NCBI GenBank assembly: GCA_902651635.1
Contig: CACRSC010000042.1
Location: 245,442-274,091, forward strand
Reading direction: 5' to 3'
Source of the DNA: Mastigamoeba balamuthi
Lineage: Eukaryota > Evosea > Mastigamoebida > Mastigamoebidae
DNA length: 28,650 nucleotides
The position numbers and the translations under genes were made by a program. Under the pieces are notes generated by a model. That model was not told the DNA's origin and searched no databases. It saw nothing but the letters and a program-made list of their open reading frames with translations. Shown piece by piece: positions 18,317 through 28,196 of this stretch (position 1 is its first letter; every line of letters starts with the position of its first letter).

Positions 18317-18485
18317 AGGCCCGGCAGTCCGGAGGGATGGGGGGCTTTCTGACGGATTCCAAGTTTTCATAAAGTCTCTTTTGTGTCGTGTGCATCTAAG
18401 GTACACATCTTAGCCTGGCCCGCACTGCACTTCAGCAGCAAATCTGCAACGGTCCAGTGGAGCTGCGTTTGCCTCTGTCTGTGCG

Positions 18486-18841
18486 ATGGTACAGCGGCCT
18501 TCTGCGGTGCTCTTTCTCCGTTCTCACCCGCGTCGTCCCCCCTCAAGCCGGCGAGGTCGTTTGTGGTTGTGGTGGACGGGCAGGAGGTGCGGCTCGACAA
18601 TGTGCCCGTGCCCTGCAGGGGCTCGAAGCTCAAGAGCCTGGTAGCCGCGGCGACGGGGCGCAGCGGGGACGACAGGAGCTGGGGGCTGTGCTTCGCCATG
18701 CCTCCCGAGGCCTTTCTGTCGCAGTACGTGCTCCAGGACTCTGACTGCGAGCGCCTCATCGACACCGACGCCGTGCTCGACGAGGAGTTCTTCGACAACG
18801 TCTCCAACTCGGTCGTTGAGGTCAGAGTCGAGTCCCTGTGA
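18486..18841 (+). CDS. Small unrecognised protein, about 98 residues
   Basis: I do not recognise it. The exon 18548-18841 (TGA) encodes a well-formed small domain: a beta hairpin (FVVVVDGQEVRLDNVPVP), a helix (KLKSLVAAATG), a W-containing strand, and an acidic C-terminal region (ERLIDTDAVLDEEFFDN). The layout resembles a ubiquitin-like or Ras-binding-type fold such as the ELMO N-terminus; this is a weak structural guess. The frame has no ATG before the domain, although it is open further upstream. ATG at 18486-18488 followed at once by GTACAG, with acceptor CCCCTCAAG at 18547 and phase 0, would supply a start as a three-base coding exon. An upstream start exon elsewhere is the alternative. 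It follows the HECT stop by about 170 bp on the same strand. Confidence 0.5.
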
Positions 18842-19352
18842 GCAACCACCCCTCGTCCTCGTCGTTGAGTTGCCTCGTGCAAAAAGGAAGGCCTCTGGCC
18901 GTCCCTGTTTCTCCGGTTGGATGATTCCCGCCAGAGAATCGACCTTCTTGACCCTTGATCCAGGAGACTCGGCCACAATCAATTCCAGAAGGCTGTCCTG
19001 ATTGTGCAAATGGCCAATTCGTATTCCATATGTCTCAGAGGGGTTTTTTGCTTCTCCGATAGATATTTTCTGAAGGCAATTGAATGGGGCGATTGGGCGG
19101 GCATTTCACTGCATAAGCAGGTCCATCACCGGCGCGCATCGCCCCAGTGCTGGTCTTGCTCTGTGGTGAGTCCCCACCCCAGCGGAGTGTCAAGAATGCG
19201 TGGCAAGCTCGGACACCTGCTGCTGGCGAATCTACGTGACGTCATATCATGACGATCCCTGCTTTTCAAAGTTTTCAATTATTGGCTTGGGCGTACAGAA
19301 TACAAACACCAGACGTGCTCCTCATCAAGGCCGTGTCCCAGAGCCAGCCGCA
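18842..19352. other. Intergenic, about 510 bp, no gene seen
   Basis: Moderate GC. It has no convincing coding frame and no RNA gene signature. It holds the 3' end of the small gene and presumably the promoter of the phosphatase-like gene. Confidence 0.5.
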
Positions 19353-21356
19353 ATGCTGAAGGCGATCGACGACGTCCCGGAGACCGTCTGCATCGACCCG
19401 CAATACTGCCGCACGGGCACGGTACGCGCCTCCAGCCATCCGAGTAGCGTCCCCCCCGGTTTTCCCTTGATTAAACAGGCGTCTTCTCCTCTGTGTATGG
19501 GGGGACCGTGGCGATCACAAACTCGCCCGAGCAGCCCGAGGTTGTGCCCCGCCTGTGGCGTGATTGCGCCGCGACATCGGAGAGCGCTCGTTGTGGCGCA
19601 GGAGCCCCGTCCGCCAAGACGTCAACGGATCATCACGTAATACCCGCCGCCGCCTCATCGAGAAAACGCACCGCGGAGCAGGCATTTCCCAGGTGGGCCC
19701 CCTTCCCTCTTCTTGCTCTTCGTGCTCTTCTTGCTCTCCTTCTTCCCCCCCAGTCGAAGCCCGCAGCCCTCCAGCAGCCTCAGCGTTCGCTCGCGTGTGT
19801 TGGAAAAAGTTGTGTGAACGTGTGAACATTATTTCTGTTCTATTCTTAGACCAGCTCAGTGAATTGCGTTGTTCACTTAATGCCGTACTGCCCAGTGCCT
19901 CACAATGGCCCCCTATCACCCCTCCCATTCAGAGCCACGGAAAGAACAGCCCCTCCGGCCCCCAAGTACGGAAGGCAATCCGGCGGCGATCGTCAGAAAC
20001 CAATCCAGGGGAAGCACGATTCCCAGCAACCGGTCAGCCCGAACGTCATCCGGGTGGCAGGTCTGCCCCCGCTCTGGGAGGAAGAAACAGTCGACATGGA
20101 GCTTCCTCCGTCGGACGAGCAGGTCTCGTTCGGTCCGGCCATCGAGGAGAAGGAGGTGGACGAGATGTTCGAGCAGGCCTGGCACTCGAGGGCCATAGAG
20201 GCCGGGCTGAACAAGAGCCCGTGCGCCCGTGACCGGTGCAAGATGGCCGTCACGGCGCTGGGCCAGCCCACCGACTTCAAGGGCCCCGCCATCGCATGCC
20301 CCCACGTCGGCCTCTCGCCCCTGGAGGCCGAGAAGCTGAACGAGTGGATCGCGGGGGAGGGGCACGACCTCCCGGCCCAGTACCTCTACGTCGTTCTCAT
20401 CACGGCCATCGACCATTTCCGGAAGATGAACAACGTCGAGACCCTCGATCTCGAGGAGGACAGCGTCGTCGATGCAGTGAGCGGCCTCAACGGCGAGATC
20501 AGCGCGGTCCAGGCGGCATTCAAGGAGGGCTGCTGTTCGATCGGCAGGTTCACGCGCCATGTCGTCTTCCTGGGCGACTACATCGGCCAGGTATCCTCCG
20601 TGCCAGCCACAGAGGGCGCGACCGATCAGTGACACTGCCTGCGGGTGCAGATGAGCGAGCCCAAGTCCCTCGAGACGCTCCTGAGCGTCTTGCTGAGGAT
20701 GATCGCTTTCCCCACGCGCGTGCACATGGTGAGGGGCAACCACGAGACGCTCCAGATGGCCCAGAGGAGCGGCTTCGGGACAAGGGTGATGGGCAAGTAC
20801 TCGGTCGAGGCGTTTTGCCTCTTCGTCGAGGTTCGTCCATCGCCGCGTCTGCGCCTCTGTTCCTCTGACCGCAGGGCCACAGCTTTTCGACGCGATGCCG
20901 CTGGCGTACGTCGTGAACGGCTCGGTGCTCCTGGTCCACGGGGGCGTGCCGAGTCTCAGACACAGGGAAATCAGGAGGCTGAACACCATCGACAGGTTCA
21001 GCTTCACGCGGGCGCCCTCGTCCGAGCTCCACGACCTGATGTGGGCGGAGCCCTACGAAGGCCCAGGAATCATCTCGAACATGCTGACGGGCTACAGAGT
21101 CCTGCAGGGCTCAGACGTCGTGCAGGATTTCCTCGCGACCAACAAGCTGACGCAGATAGTCCGCGCCGGCCACCTCGAGGCGCAGAGCCACGCGATGTGG
21201 TTCAACCGCAGAGTACTGTCGTTGTCGTCGTACGGGGCCATCGACGTCAAGCAGGCGGAGTGCCAGAGGGCGATGGCCAGGATAGGACACAAGAAGGGGT
21301 ACGACAAGCTGTGTGTCCACCCTGTCCACCTCCACTCTCCCAAGACGGCAGCGTGA
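19353..21356 (+). CDS. Degenerate PPP-family phosphatase-like protein, copy 1
   Basis: Exons are 19353-19421, 19535-19692, 19933-20590, 20651-20830 and 20883-21356, giving 512 residues; all phases agree. Residues 1 to about 230 are a lineage-specific N-terminal part with short basic and acidic stretches and the string KSPCARDRC. The rest follows a PP1/PP2A-type fold. GDIHG is replaced by GEISA (about 263-267), so one metal ligand is changed (Asp to Glu) and the His is lost. GDYVDRG is replaced by GDYIGQ (290-295), losing the Asp and Arg that bind phosphate. GNHE is intact (324-327), the HGG histidine is kept (about 374), and RAHQ is altered to RAGH. An active phosphatase is unlikely, and a scaffold or binding role is more plausible. 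The minus-strand copy at 26172-28196 has the same four intron positions and phases. Introns are 113, 240, 60 and 52 nt. Confidence 0.8.
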
Positions 21357-21721
21357 GTGAAGCACTGGCAATTCCGAGCTGAGCTCCCGTGCATCTGAGC
21401 TGGCCTCATTGTTACCAATAGTGTACACAACAATCTCACAACACCCCCACATGAGCCACACACAGCACAGTCAAGTCAATGCCATCGGTGCCTGTTGTTC
21501 TTAACGGCTGGTGGCAATCTCTGCAGATTCAGCTGAAAAACACAGCCACACTCCGTTCGTCCTCTTGGTTGAAGAGAGGCCAAGGGACTGTCGTCATGGC
21601 GTATTACCTGGCGTATTCCGTATTGTGCTGCAACGGACTGCGAACTCCCTGTGGTCTTATGGCAGTTTTATATTCACTGAGCACTTCGCAGATGGTCCGC
21701 AGTACAGCTGTTTTTAACCCG
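21357..21721. other. Convergent intergenic region, 365 bp
   Basis: No gene is seen. It should hold the 3' untranslated regions of the phosphatase-like gene (plus) and the helical-repeat gene (minus). It is AT-richer than its flanks. Confidence 0.5.
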
Positions 21722-24366
21722 TTAATGCGCTCCGAGCAGACTGGCCACCTCCGGCGCCTGCGCGATCTCTGGGGGCGCGTGGTGCAGCAGGTTGGCCACG
21801 GCCGTCTGGTATACTCCGCCGCGCCCGGCGAGCGACCGCAGCAGCCACGTGCCCGCGCGTCTCTGCAGCTCCATCGTCCCGTCGGTCCCGAAGACCAGCG
21901 TCAGCGCCGCCAGTAGCAGCCCGAACGAGTCGAGGGCCACAGACTCCTCGAGCGCCGGCACAATGATCGACAGGGCGCGGGCCGCCGTGTCGCAGCCCTG
22001 CTCCGAGCACAGCTCCATGAACACTGCCTCGCGGACCGCAGCGAAGGCGGCCTGCCACTGCGGCAGCGACTCCCTGTCGAGCGTCCCGTCGCCCGTGTCC
22101 GACTCGGCGATGCAGGCGCACGTGACGGCGGCGATGCACGGGTGCATCTCCTGGGCGACGCTGCCCGACGCCATCGTCTCGGCCAGCGCCGCGGCGATCG
22201 ACACGGCCGCGTCGCCCCAGAGGGAGGCGAGCGGCGCGCCCCAGTAGTGCTCGTCGTCGACAAACGCCGCGAGCTCGGTGCACTGCGAGATGGGCCCCGT
22301 GGCGGCGGCCGGCGAGAGCATCGAGCGGACAGCCTCGAGCGGCAGCGCCATGAGCATGACCGCCACGGTGCCGCAGAGGGCGGACCCCTCGTTGACGCAG
22401 TTGCTCAGCGCCTGCAGCGCCACCGCAGTGACCGCCGGCGACTGCGAGCGCGCGACGGCGTCCTGGACGGCCGAGGCAAGCGCGGCGACCTCGGCGGCGT
22501 CGCTCTGGTCGGCCCTGCGCAGCAGCTCGCAGGCGATCATCGCGAGGTGCGCCTGGACCTCCCACCAGCGCACGCGCGAGGCCGTCTGCGAGAGGGCGCC
22601 GAGGAGCTGGCGGAGGCTGTCGGTGCTCGACGAGGACTTGGCGAGGTCGTAGAGCGACGCGATCGCCAGGCTGACGACCGCCGGGTTGTCCTCCTGCAGG
22701 CACGCGAGCGCCTCCTGCGTGTACGAGGCGACCGTCGACGCGCTCATCTCGTCGGCCCCGCCCCGGTGGTGCGACAGCGAGTGCAGGCACGCGGCGTAGG
22801 CCAGCCTGTCGTCGCCCAGCGCTATGCACAGCGCGTCCAGCACGCTCGAAGCGTCCCCCGCCGAGCAAAACGGCCTCAGCGCGGCCGCTGCGGCCCGCGC
22901 GCGCGCAGCAACGGGGGAACCGATGACAAAGTCGGCAATCAGCGGCAGCGCTGAGTGCTCGAACACGGCCCACGCCACCGCGGCGTCCTTCTGCGCCATC
23001 GCGCGAGACGCGGCCTCGAGGGCCCCATCGATCTGCTCCGCCGCCGACGCCGAAGCAGAAGTCGTAGCCGTAGCCGCTCCAGCAGACGACACTGGGAGCT
23101 GCTCGTGGCAAACGAGCAGGGCGACGACGAGTGTGCTGAGCTCCTTGCCGTGTTGCGAGCGCAGCAGCGCGTCGACGACGAACGGCGTCGAGTTCTGCAG
23201 GTCCCGGAACGCCGCGGCGACGACGCCGGCGGGCAACCACGGCAGCGAGTCGACAAACGCGGCCAGCGTGCCCCCGCGCCACCCGTCGAACGCCATCTTG
23301 ACGCCCGAGTACTCGGCAGCGAGCAGCGTGCCCTCGATGCTCGACGACATCATCGACAGCGCCGCGCCGCCAGCGCTGAGGAGCTGGCGCAGCGAGCGCT
23401 TGCTGACCGACGGCAGCGAGTCCGGGGCCGACGGCGACGGTATGCCGCTCTGCGGCCGCGACTCGCCAGCGGCCGACGGCGTCCGCGGAGTGCCCGTCCG
23501 CCCGCGCGTGCGCAGTATCAGCGGGTCGACCTCGCACGTGCGCACCTGCACCTCGCGGAACATCACCCCCTGCGCGCTCTGCGGGTCTGCGGATGNTGCT
23601 CCGCCGCCGACGCCGAAGCAGAAGTCGTAGCCGTAGCCGCTCCAGCAGACGACACTGGGAGCTGCTCGTGGCAAACGAGCAGGGCGACGACGAGTGTGCT
23701 GAGCTCCTTGCCGTGTTGCGAGCGCAGCAGCGCGTCGACGACGAACGGCGTCGAGTTCTGCAGGTCCCGGAACGCCGCGGCGACGACGCCGGCGGGCAAC
23801 CACGGCAGCGAGTCGACAAACGCGGCCAGCGTGCCCCCGCGCCACCCGTCGAACGCCATCTTGACGCCCGAGTACTCGGCAGCGAGCAGCGTGCCCTCGA
23901 TGCTCGACGACATCATCGACAGCGCCGCGCCGCCAGCGCTGAGGAGCTGGCGCAGCGAGCGCTTGCTGACCGACGGCAGCGAGTCCGGGGCCGACGGCGA
24001 CGGTATGCCGCTCTGCGGCCGCGACTCGCCAGCGGCCGACGGCGTCCGCGGAGTGCCCGTCCGCCCGCGCGTGCGCAGTATGAGCGGGTCGACCTCGCAC
24101 GTGCGCACCTGCACCTCGCGGAACATCACCCCCTGCGCGCTCTGCGGGTCTGCGGATGTTTTTTGGGGGGCCCAAATGGCGTTGAGCACTTGCACGAGTG
24201 GCAGCGTATCATATGGGGCGCTGAGGGGACACGCACGCTCCGGCGCGGGCACCGCCTGAGGCCCTTTGAGCGTCTGCCTCTTGGCCACCGCCGGCCCCGA
24301 CTGCCCGTACAGCGCGTTCACTGCGTGACCGTAGCCGGTTTTCGATGACGTCAGAGAGAATGTCAC
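21722..24366 (-). CDS. Alpha-helical repeat (HEAT/ARM-like) protein, misassembled
   Basis: I do not recognise the protein. It is Ala/Leu/Ser-rich with repeating amphipathic helices of about 35-45 residues (for example VVSLAIASLYDLAKSSS and VVALLVCHEQLP), as in HEAT or armadillo solenoids. TAA is at 21722-21724. The body contains a duplicated 562-bp block separated by one N. Keeping only one copy gives 2,082 nt, exactly 694 codons, in one frame from 24366 to the stop; as written, the frame breaks at the N. The frame starts at a GTG at 24366 with no ATG nearby. The first in-frame ATG is at 24126, so either about 80 N-terminal codons are non-coding or a short first exon is missing. It lies only about 20 bp downstream of the SPATA4-like stop on the same strand. 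There is no signal peptide or membrane span. Confidence 0.6.
23034..23595. repeat. 562-bp duplication, copy 1
   Basis: It matches 23597-24158 base for base at a constant offset of 563, except for one difference I found (C at 23520, G at 24083). It ends exactly at the N. Confidence 0.9.
23596..23596. other. Assembly gap (single N)
   Basis: A single N lies between the two copies of the 562-bp block. It is best read as a contig join in which overlapping ends were not merged. Confidence 0.95.
23597..24158. repeat. 562-bp duplication, copy 2
   Basis: Second copy, starting exactly after the N. The unique sequence after it begins at a TTTTTTGGGGGG run, a place where an assembly could break. Confidence 0.9.
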
Positions 24367-24386
24367 CGAAGCTTCGGAGGGGGGTA

Positions 24387-25130
24387 TTATTCTGCCCCCG
24401 ATCTGGATGCGGGGGGTAAGGGGGGGAATGGCGAACGCGGGTCACGCTTGGCACGCTCGATGCGGGCGAGCTTGTCGTGCTCCTCGATGAGCTGCTGGTT
24501 CTTCTGGGCGACGACCTTGCCGGCGTCGCGCGTGGCGGCGATCTCGGTGTCGGTCATGGCCTCCTTGACGAGCTTCGAGGCCGTGGGCTTGGCGAAGGGC
24601 GGCAGCTCCTCCGGTATCTGCGCGGCGGCCCCTGCGCCAACGGCCACCTGCTTGGTCCGGATCCTAAAAATAGGACCCGCTCAGATCTCGAATTAGATCT
24701 CGAAAATACGCAACGGGGTCTTGTTGGTCAGGAACACGTAGGTGGCCTCGAGGAGCGCGATGGCGGCGCCGCCCTTGGCGTGGACGACGTCGTTGATGAG
24801 CTCGCGGCTGACGGGGACCTCGCGCTTGCGGAAGAACTTGTAGAGCAGCTCCCAGTTGGCCAGCTTGCGCGGCAGCGACGTCGCGTTCTCGAACGAGAAC
24901 ATCTCCACGTCGGCCGGGAAGTAGCAGCTGTAGATCTCGGCCACGGTGAAGCCATTGGTCAGGTCGCTGCGCGGGGTGGGCCCCAGCGGGGTTGGCTGGC
25001 TGGTCAGGAGCAACGCGGGGGCAGGGGGGCTGAAGGGGGGCATGCAGAGGGGGCACCGCTTGGGGTTCTTGATCTCGTAGGTGAGGTCGAGGCCCTGCAG
25101 CCAGCGGTGGATGTCGCGCGACAGATTCAT
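24387..25130 (-). CDS. SPATA4-like protein with CH-like domain
   Basis: SPATA4/CLAMP-type proteins carry an N-terminal calponin-homology-like (CH_2) domain and are linked to cilia, flagella and microtubules. Exons are 25130-25057, 24966-24715 and 24663-24387, giving 200 residues; the phases agree (74 + 252 + 277 = 603 nt). Intron 1 (24967-25056, 90 nt) joins KNPK to RDLTNGFTVAEIYS, matching the family motif RDF-NGF-VAEI-S-Y. Further family hallmarks are YFPADVEMFSFENATS, KLANWELLYKFF and HAKGGAAIALLEATYVFLTNK. Intron 2 (24664-24714, 51 nt, acceptor TTTTTAG) joins LTNKTP to IRTKQ, removing the apparent stop after FEI. The C-terminal half is a charged helix (DAGKVVAQKNQQLIEEHDKL), probably a coiled coil. 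The human protein is longer (about 300 residues). It is divergent from the CDC25-like gene at 25400. Confidence 0.85.
24664..24714 (-). other. SPATA4-like gene intron 2, 51 nt
   Basis: Donor GTTGCGTATT, acceptor CCTATTTTTAG. It contains a tandem TTCGAGATCT word twice, 12 bp apart. Phase 2 is restored by G+ATC. Confidence 0.75.
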
Positions 25131-25399
25131 CTGCGGGGGCGGGGCGCTGGTGATAAAAATAGCGGACAGAATCTCTCAGCAGCGAACACCACACACAATC
25201 TGCATAATCTTCAGCCTCGAAAGATCTCTCACTCCATTTCGGCCTTGACGTGGGGGGGAGCAATATATTGGGGCACTAAACACAACATACATACTACTGT
25301 AACATTGCGGAGAAGTCGGTGCCTCAGACAGACGATGAGCCCGATAGGAACGCATAACGAAAGATACTCCACCACTCTTTTTCTCGGTCTACCACGCGT
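25131..25399. promoter_or_regulatory. Divergent promoter region, SPATA4-like and CDC25-like genes
   Basis: It is 269 bp between the two start codons and AT-richer in the middle. On the minus strand, a GTCCGC...CCCGCAG segment of 37 nt lies directly before the SPATA4-like ATG and could be an intron in the 5' untranslated region. It includes TTTTATCACCAGCG, a half copy of the palindromic motif. Confidence 0.4.
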
Positions 25400-25828
25400 A
25401 TGTCGTTCGAATACGTCAGCTGCGAGTCGCTGGCGCTGCTCCTCCGCGAGGAGAGCACAGCGGTCGTGGACGTGCGCGGAGCGGGCGGTGCCCCGGGCAG
25501 CCGCATCGCTGGCAGCCTGAGCTCGCCGTGCGGGGCTCAGTTCGCGCAGGAGGTCGACGCCCTCGCACGCCTGCTGGCACGCAAGTCAATTGTGAGCCCT
25601 TCGCTGCCACCCCAGCACAGCTCTCTGCACCCAGCCCAGGGGGGTGACGCAGGGCGTGCGCAGGTGGTGTTCTACTGCCAGAGGGGCCAGACCAGAAGCC
25701 CCATTTGCGCAGGCGTGTTTGCGCAGAGGCTGCAGGAGCTGGGCCTGCCGCACGTCCGTGTTGCTGTTCTGCGCGGCGGCTTTGACCGCTTCGAGAGCGA
25801 GTTCATGGGCTCGTCGCTGATCGAGTGA
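25400..25828 (+). CDS. Small CDC25/rhodanese-like phosphatase
   Basis: Single-domain rhodanese-fold proteins of the Ych1/Ibp1/Acr2 group act as protein-tyrosine phosphatases or arsenate reductases. Exons are 25400-25591 and 25664-25828, giving 118 residues. The 72-nt intron (donor GTGAGCCC, acceptor GTGCGCAG) joins KSI to VVFYCQRGQ at phase 0. Its length is a multiple of three with no stop, so the unspliced frame is also open but would insert 24 residues before the active-site strand. The N-terminal part has the rhodanese VVDVRG strand (about residues 22-27). The active-site loop is CQRGQTR (C69 to R75), a C-x5-R motif as in CDC25, with one residue more than a typical sulfurtransferase loop. 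VLRGGFDRF near the C-terminus matches the family's L-GG-- W/F motif. Reductase and phosphatase roles cannot be separated here. Confidence 0.8.
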   Translation: MSFEYVSCESLALLLREESTAVVDVRGAGGAPGSRIAGSLSSPCGAQFAQEVDALARLLARKSIVSPSLPPQHSSLHPAQGGDAGRAQVVFYCQRGQTRSPICAGVFAQRLQELGLPHVRVAVLRGGFDRFESEFMGSSLIE

Positions 25829-26171
25829 AGGACGGCATGGGGGAATGGAGCTAAGATGCGGCCACCGAGTTGGCAGTGCACTGCGAATGATGCCGTGTGC
25901 TTACGTCTGCACTGTTTTACCACTAAGCGAATCTGAAAACCCATTCACAGTGGGGCACTCAACCAACCTCGCAGGGCAGTTTTCTGGCCTCAATGGCATG
26001 TGACGGGTGAGAAATATGGCTCTAGGGAGTTCAGGGGCCGTGGGCAAGTGTCTCAGCTTTCATTCGCTGGTGTTGAATTCAGTTGGTGGAGTAGACAGGT
26101 GTTAGAAAACCAGACTATCAGCGGCAGTGGCGCTGATGGGAGGATAATTGCCACCGAAGGTACCCGTCCGC
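25829..26171. other. Convergent intergenic region, 343 bp
   Basis: No gene is seen. It should hold the 3' ends of the CDC25-like gene (plus) and phosphatase-like copy 2 (minus). Composition drops from GC-rich to intermediate here. Confidence 0.5.
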
Positions 26172-28196
26172 TCACGCTGTCTTCTTCGGACTCGATGGTC
26201 GGACAATCTGGAAGTGCACAGGAGCGACGCGGAGCTGTTTGTATCCACTCTTGTGCCCGATCCTAGCAATGGCGGTCTGCGTCTCCCGGGAAGCGGTGGC
26301 TGTGCCGTAACTTGCCAGCGAGAGCAGTTTTCCACCGAAAAACTCCAGAGAGCCCTGCGGCCCCACGTGGCCAGCGCGGACCATCTTGTCCAGGTGGTTT
26401 GTCGCCAGAAATAGCTGGATAACGTCGGAGCCCTCTATTATCCCATGGCCTCCATCCCTCAAGCAGAGGCCGGTGCCCTCGTGGAGGTCGGACCACAGCA
26501 GGTCGTCCAGCTCGAACGAGGATTTAGGCGTGAACGTGAACCTGTCGATCGCATTTAGTTTGGCGATCTTCTCGCTCCCAGTCCTCGGAACTCCAGCGTG
26601 GACGAGGAGCACGGAGCCATTGACAACGTATGCTAGCGGCAGCGCATCGAACAGCTGTTGGCATTCGGTGAGAATTTCAGTATCTCAGCACAGTCAGTCT
26701 GTAACTGACACTGGAATGCATGTACTCGAACCTCTTTGATGAGAGCAAAGGCCTCGATCGAGTACTTCTCCATCACCTGGCCCCGAAAGGCGCTGCTCTC
26801 GGCGACCCCAAGAGTCTCGTGGTCGCCTCGCAGCATGTGTACATTCGTGGGGATGGCGATCATCATAAGGAGAACACTGATGAGCGTCTTGAGGGACTGG
26901 GGCTCGTTCATCTGCCGCGAAATGTCACTTGGCGATCAGCGAAAGATGGGCGAACCGGGCCGATGTAGTCTCCCAGAAAGACGACGTGGCGGACAAATTC
27001 GGCGACCTTGCAGCCTCCCGAGAATGCAGTATGGACGGCGTCGATGTCACCGTTGAGGCCGCTCACCACGTCGACAATGGAGTCGCCCTGAATCGTCAGG
27101 GTCTCGATGTTGCTCATCGACCTGAAGTGGTCGATGGCATGTATGACTAGCGCGTATAGATACTGAGGAGGGAGGTCGTGTCCCTCTCGTGCAACCCACT
27201 GGTACAGCTCGAGGGCCTCGTCCCGCCTCAGGCAAATGTGGGGGTAGGAGATAATGGGGCCAGTGTAGTTGGTTGGCCGCCCCATCTCCACGACTGCCCT
27301 GTGACAGCGGTCGCGGGCACAGGGGCTCTTGGCCATCTCGATCTCGATGGCCTCTGCAAACATGGGCGCCCAGCGGGTTTTAAGAAGCGCCTCCATGTCC
27401 AACTCCTGCTCCCAGAACGGCGCAGGACCTCCCAGGGGGTCCACAGAGATCTGTGACCCATCAAATTCTTGGGGGCTTGCCGGGATCTCTGTCTCCCTCG
27501 GAGATGTGCACTGAGGTCCACCTTCCCACTGATAGGGGCTTCTAGCCCAGTTGCTAGCATCCGTTTTTTCACGCACGAGCTCCCGAACAGCTGCTGGGCG
27601 TGCGCGGGTCAGGGCCACCTCACCCGGCAGAGGGCATGCCCTTGTTGCCGGAGCGTCTGCAATTCCCTTGCTGGTAATGAACGATGAATGGTGAGCACAC
27701 TGTCCGTTGTGCCCTCACTAGTAATGGACCTAAGAATAGAGGAGCAATACCCACCCCGCGCACCGCGCACCGCGCAGCTTGAAGTGATCCAAACATCAGC
27801 TTACAGAGAAAATGATGAGCTGCCCTGAGAACGGGGTGGGTGCACGCACTCAGGGAATGCCTGCTGATGCGAGCGCTTTCTTGAGACCCCTGATGGGAGG
27901 TCGTCGCACGATATCATTGGTGCCTCCTGCGTTGGCTGGGGACTCCCTTGCCCATTTGATTGCCAGGTTAGACGCCTCTTTTCCATCGCTTCGCACTCGG
28001 GGCAGAGCTCATCCTCTGGCTGCACAGGTTCCGTGAGTTGGGGGCACCCGCGTGGAAAATAACAGTGCACTTGACAAAGCAGAGTGAATTGATGAAATTG
28101 TGCTGCGAAGAACGGTATGTGGCTACGCACCGTTGATGTCCGGACATACTCCGTGTCGATGATCACACTTGGGGGGCTGTCAACTGCGTTTTGCAT
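26172..28196 (-). CDS. Degenerate PPP-family phosphatase-like protein, copy 2
   Basis: This is a paralogue of the gene at 19353-21356. Exons are 28196-28131, 28019-27850, 27670-26956, 26911-26732 and 26654-26172, giving 537 residues. All four introns (111, 179, 44 and 77 nt) fall at the same points and phases as in copy 1, and exon 4 is exactly 180 nt in both. Shared N-terminal strings include the SRKR...QQAFP region and KSPCARDRC. Catalytic motifs are degenerate in a different way: GDIHG became GDIDA (about 285-289; His lost, Asp kept), GDYVDRG became GDYIGP (312-317), GNHE became GDHE (about 346-349; the metal-binding Asn is changed), and HGG became HAG (His about 396). The start ATG at 28196 was chosen by alignment with copy 1; the frame is open about 10 codons further. 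Its base composition is less GC-rich than copy 1. Confidence 0.8.

Noticed and set aside
19479-19640. Frame after the TTAAACAG acceptor in phosphatase-like copy 1, with a CPAC motif resembling CPEC in copy 2
   Set aside because: It would require a later frameshift. Using the acceptor at 19534 keeps one frame to the exon end and matches the exon plan of copy 2.
23034-24158. Genuine recent tandem duplication within the helical-repeat gene
   Set aside because: The N is exactly at the junction, the offset is constant, there is almost no divergence, and the frame is restored only with one copy. All point to assembly.
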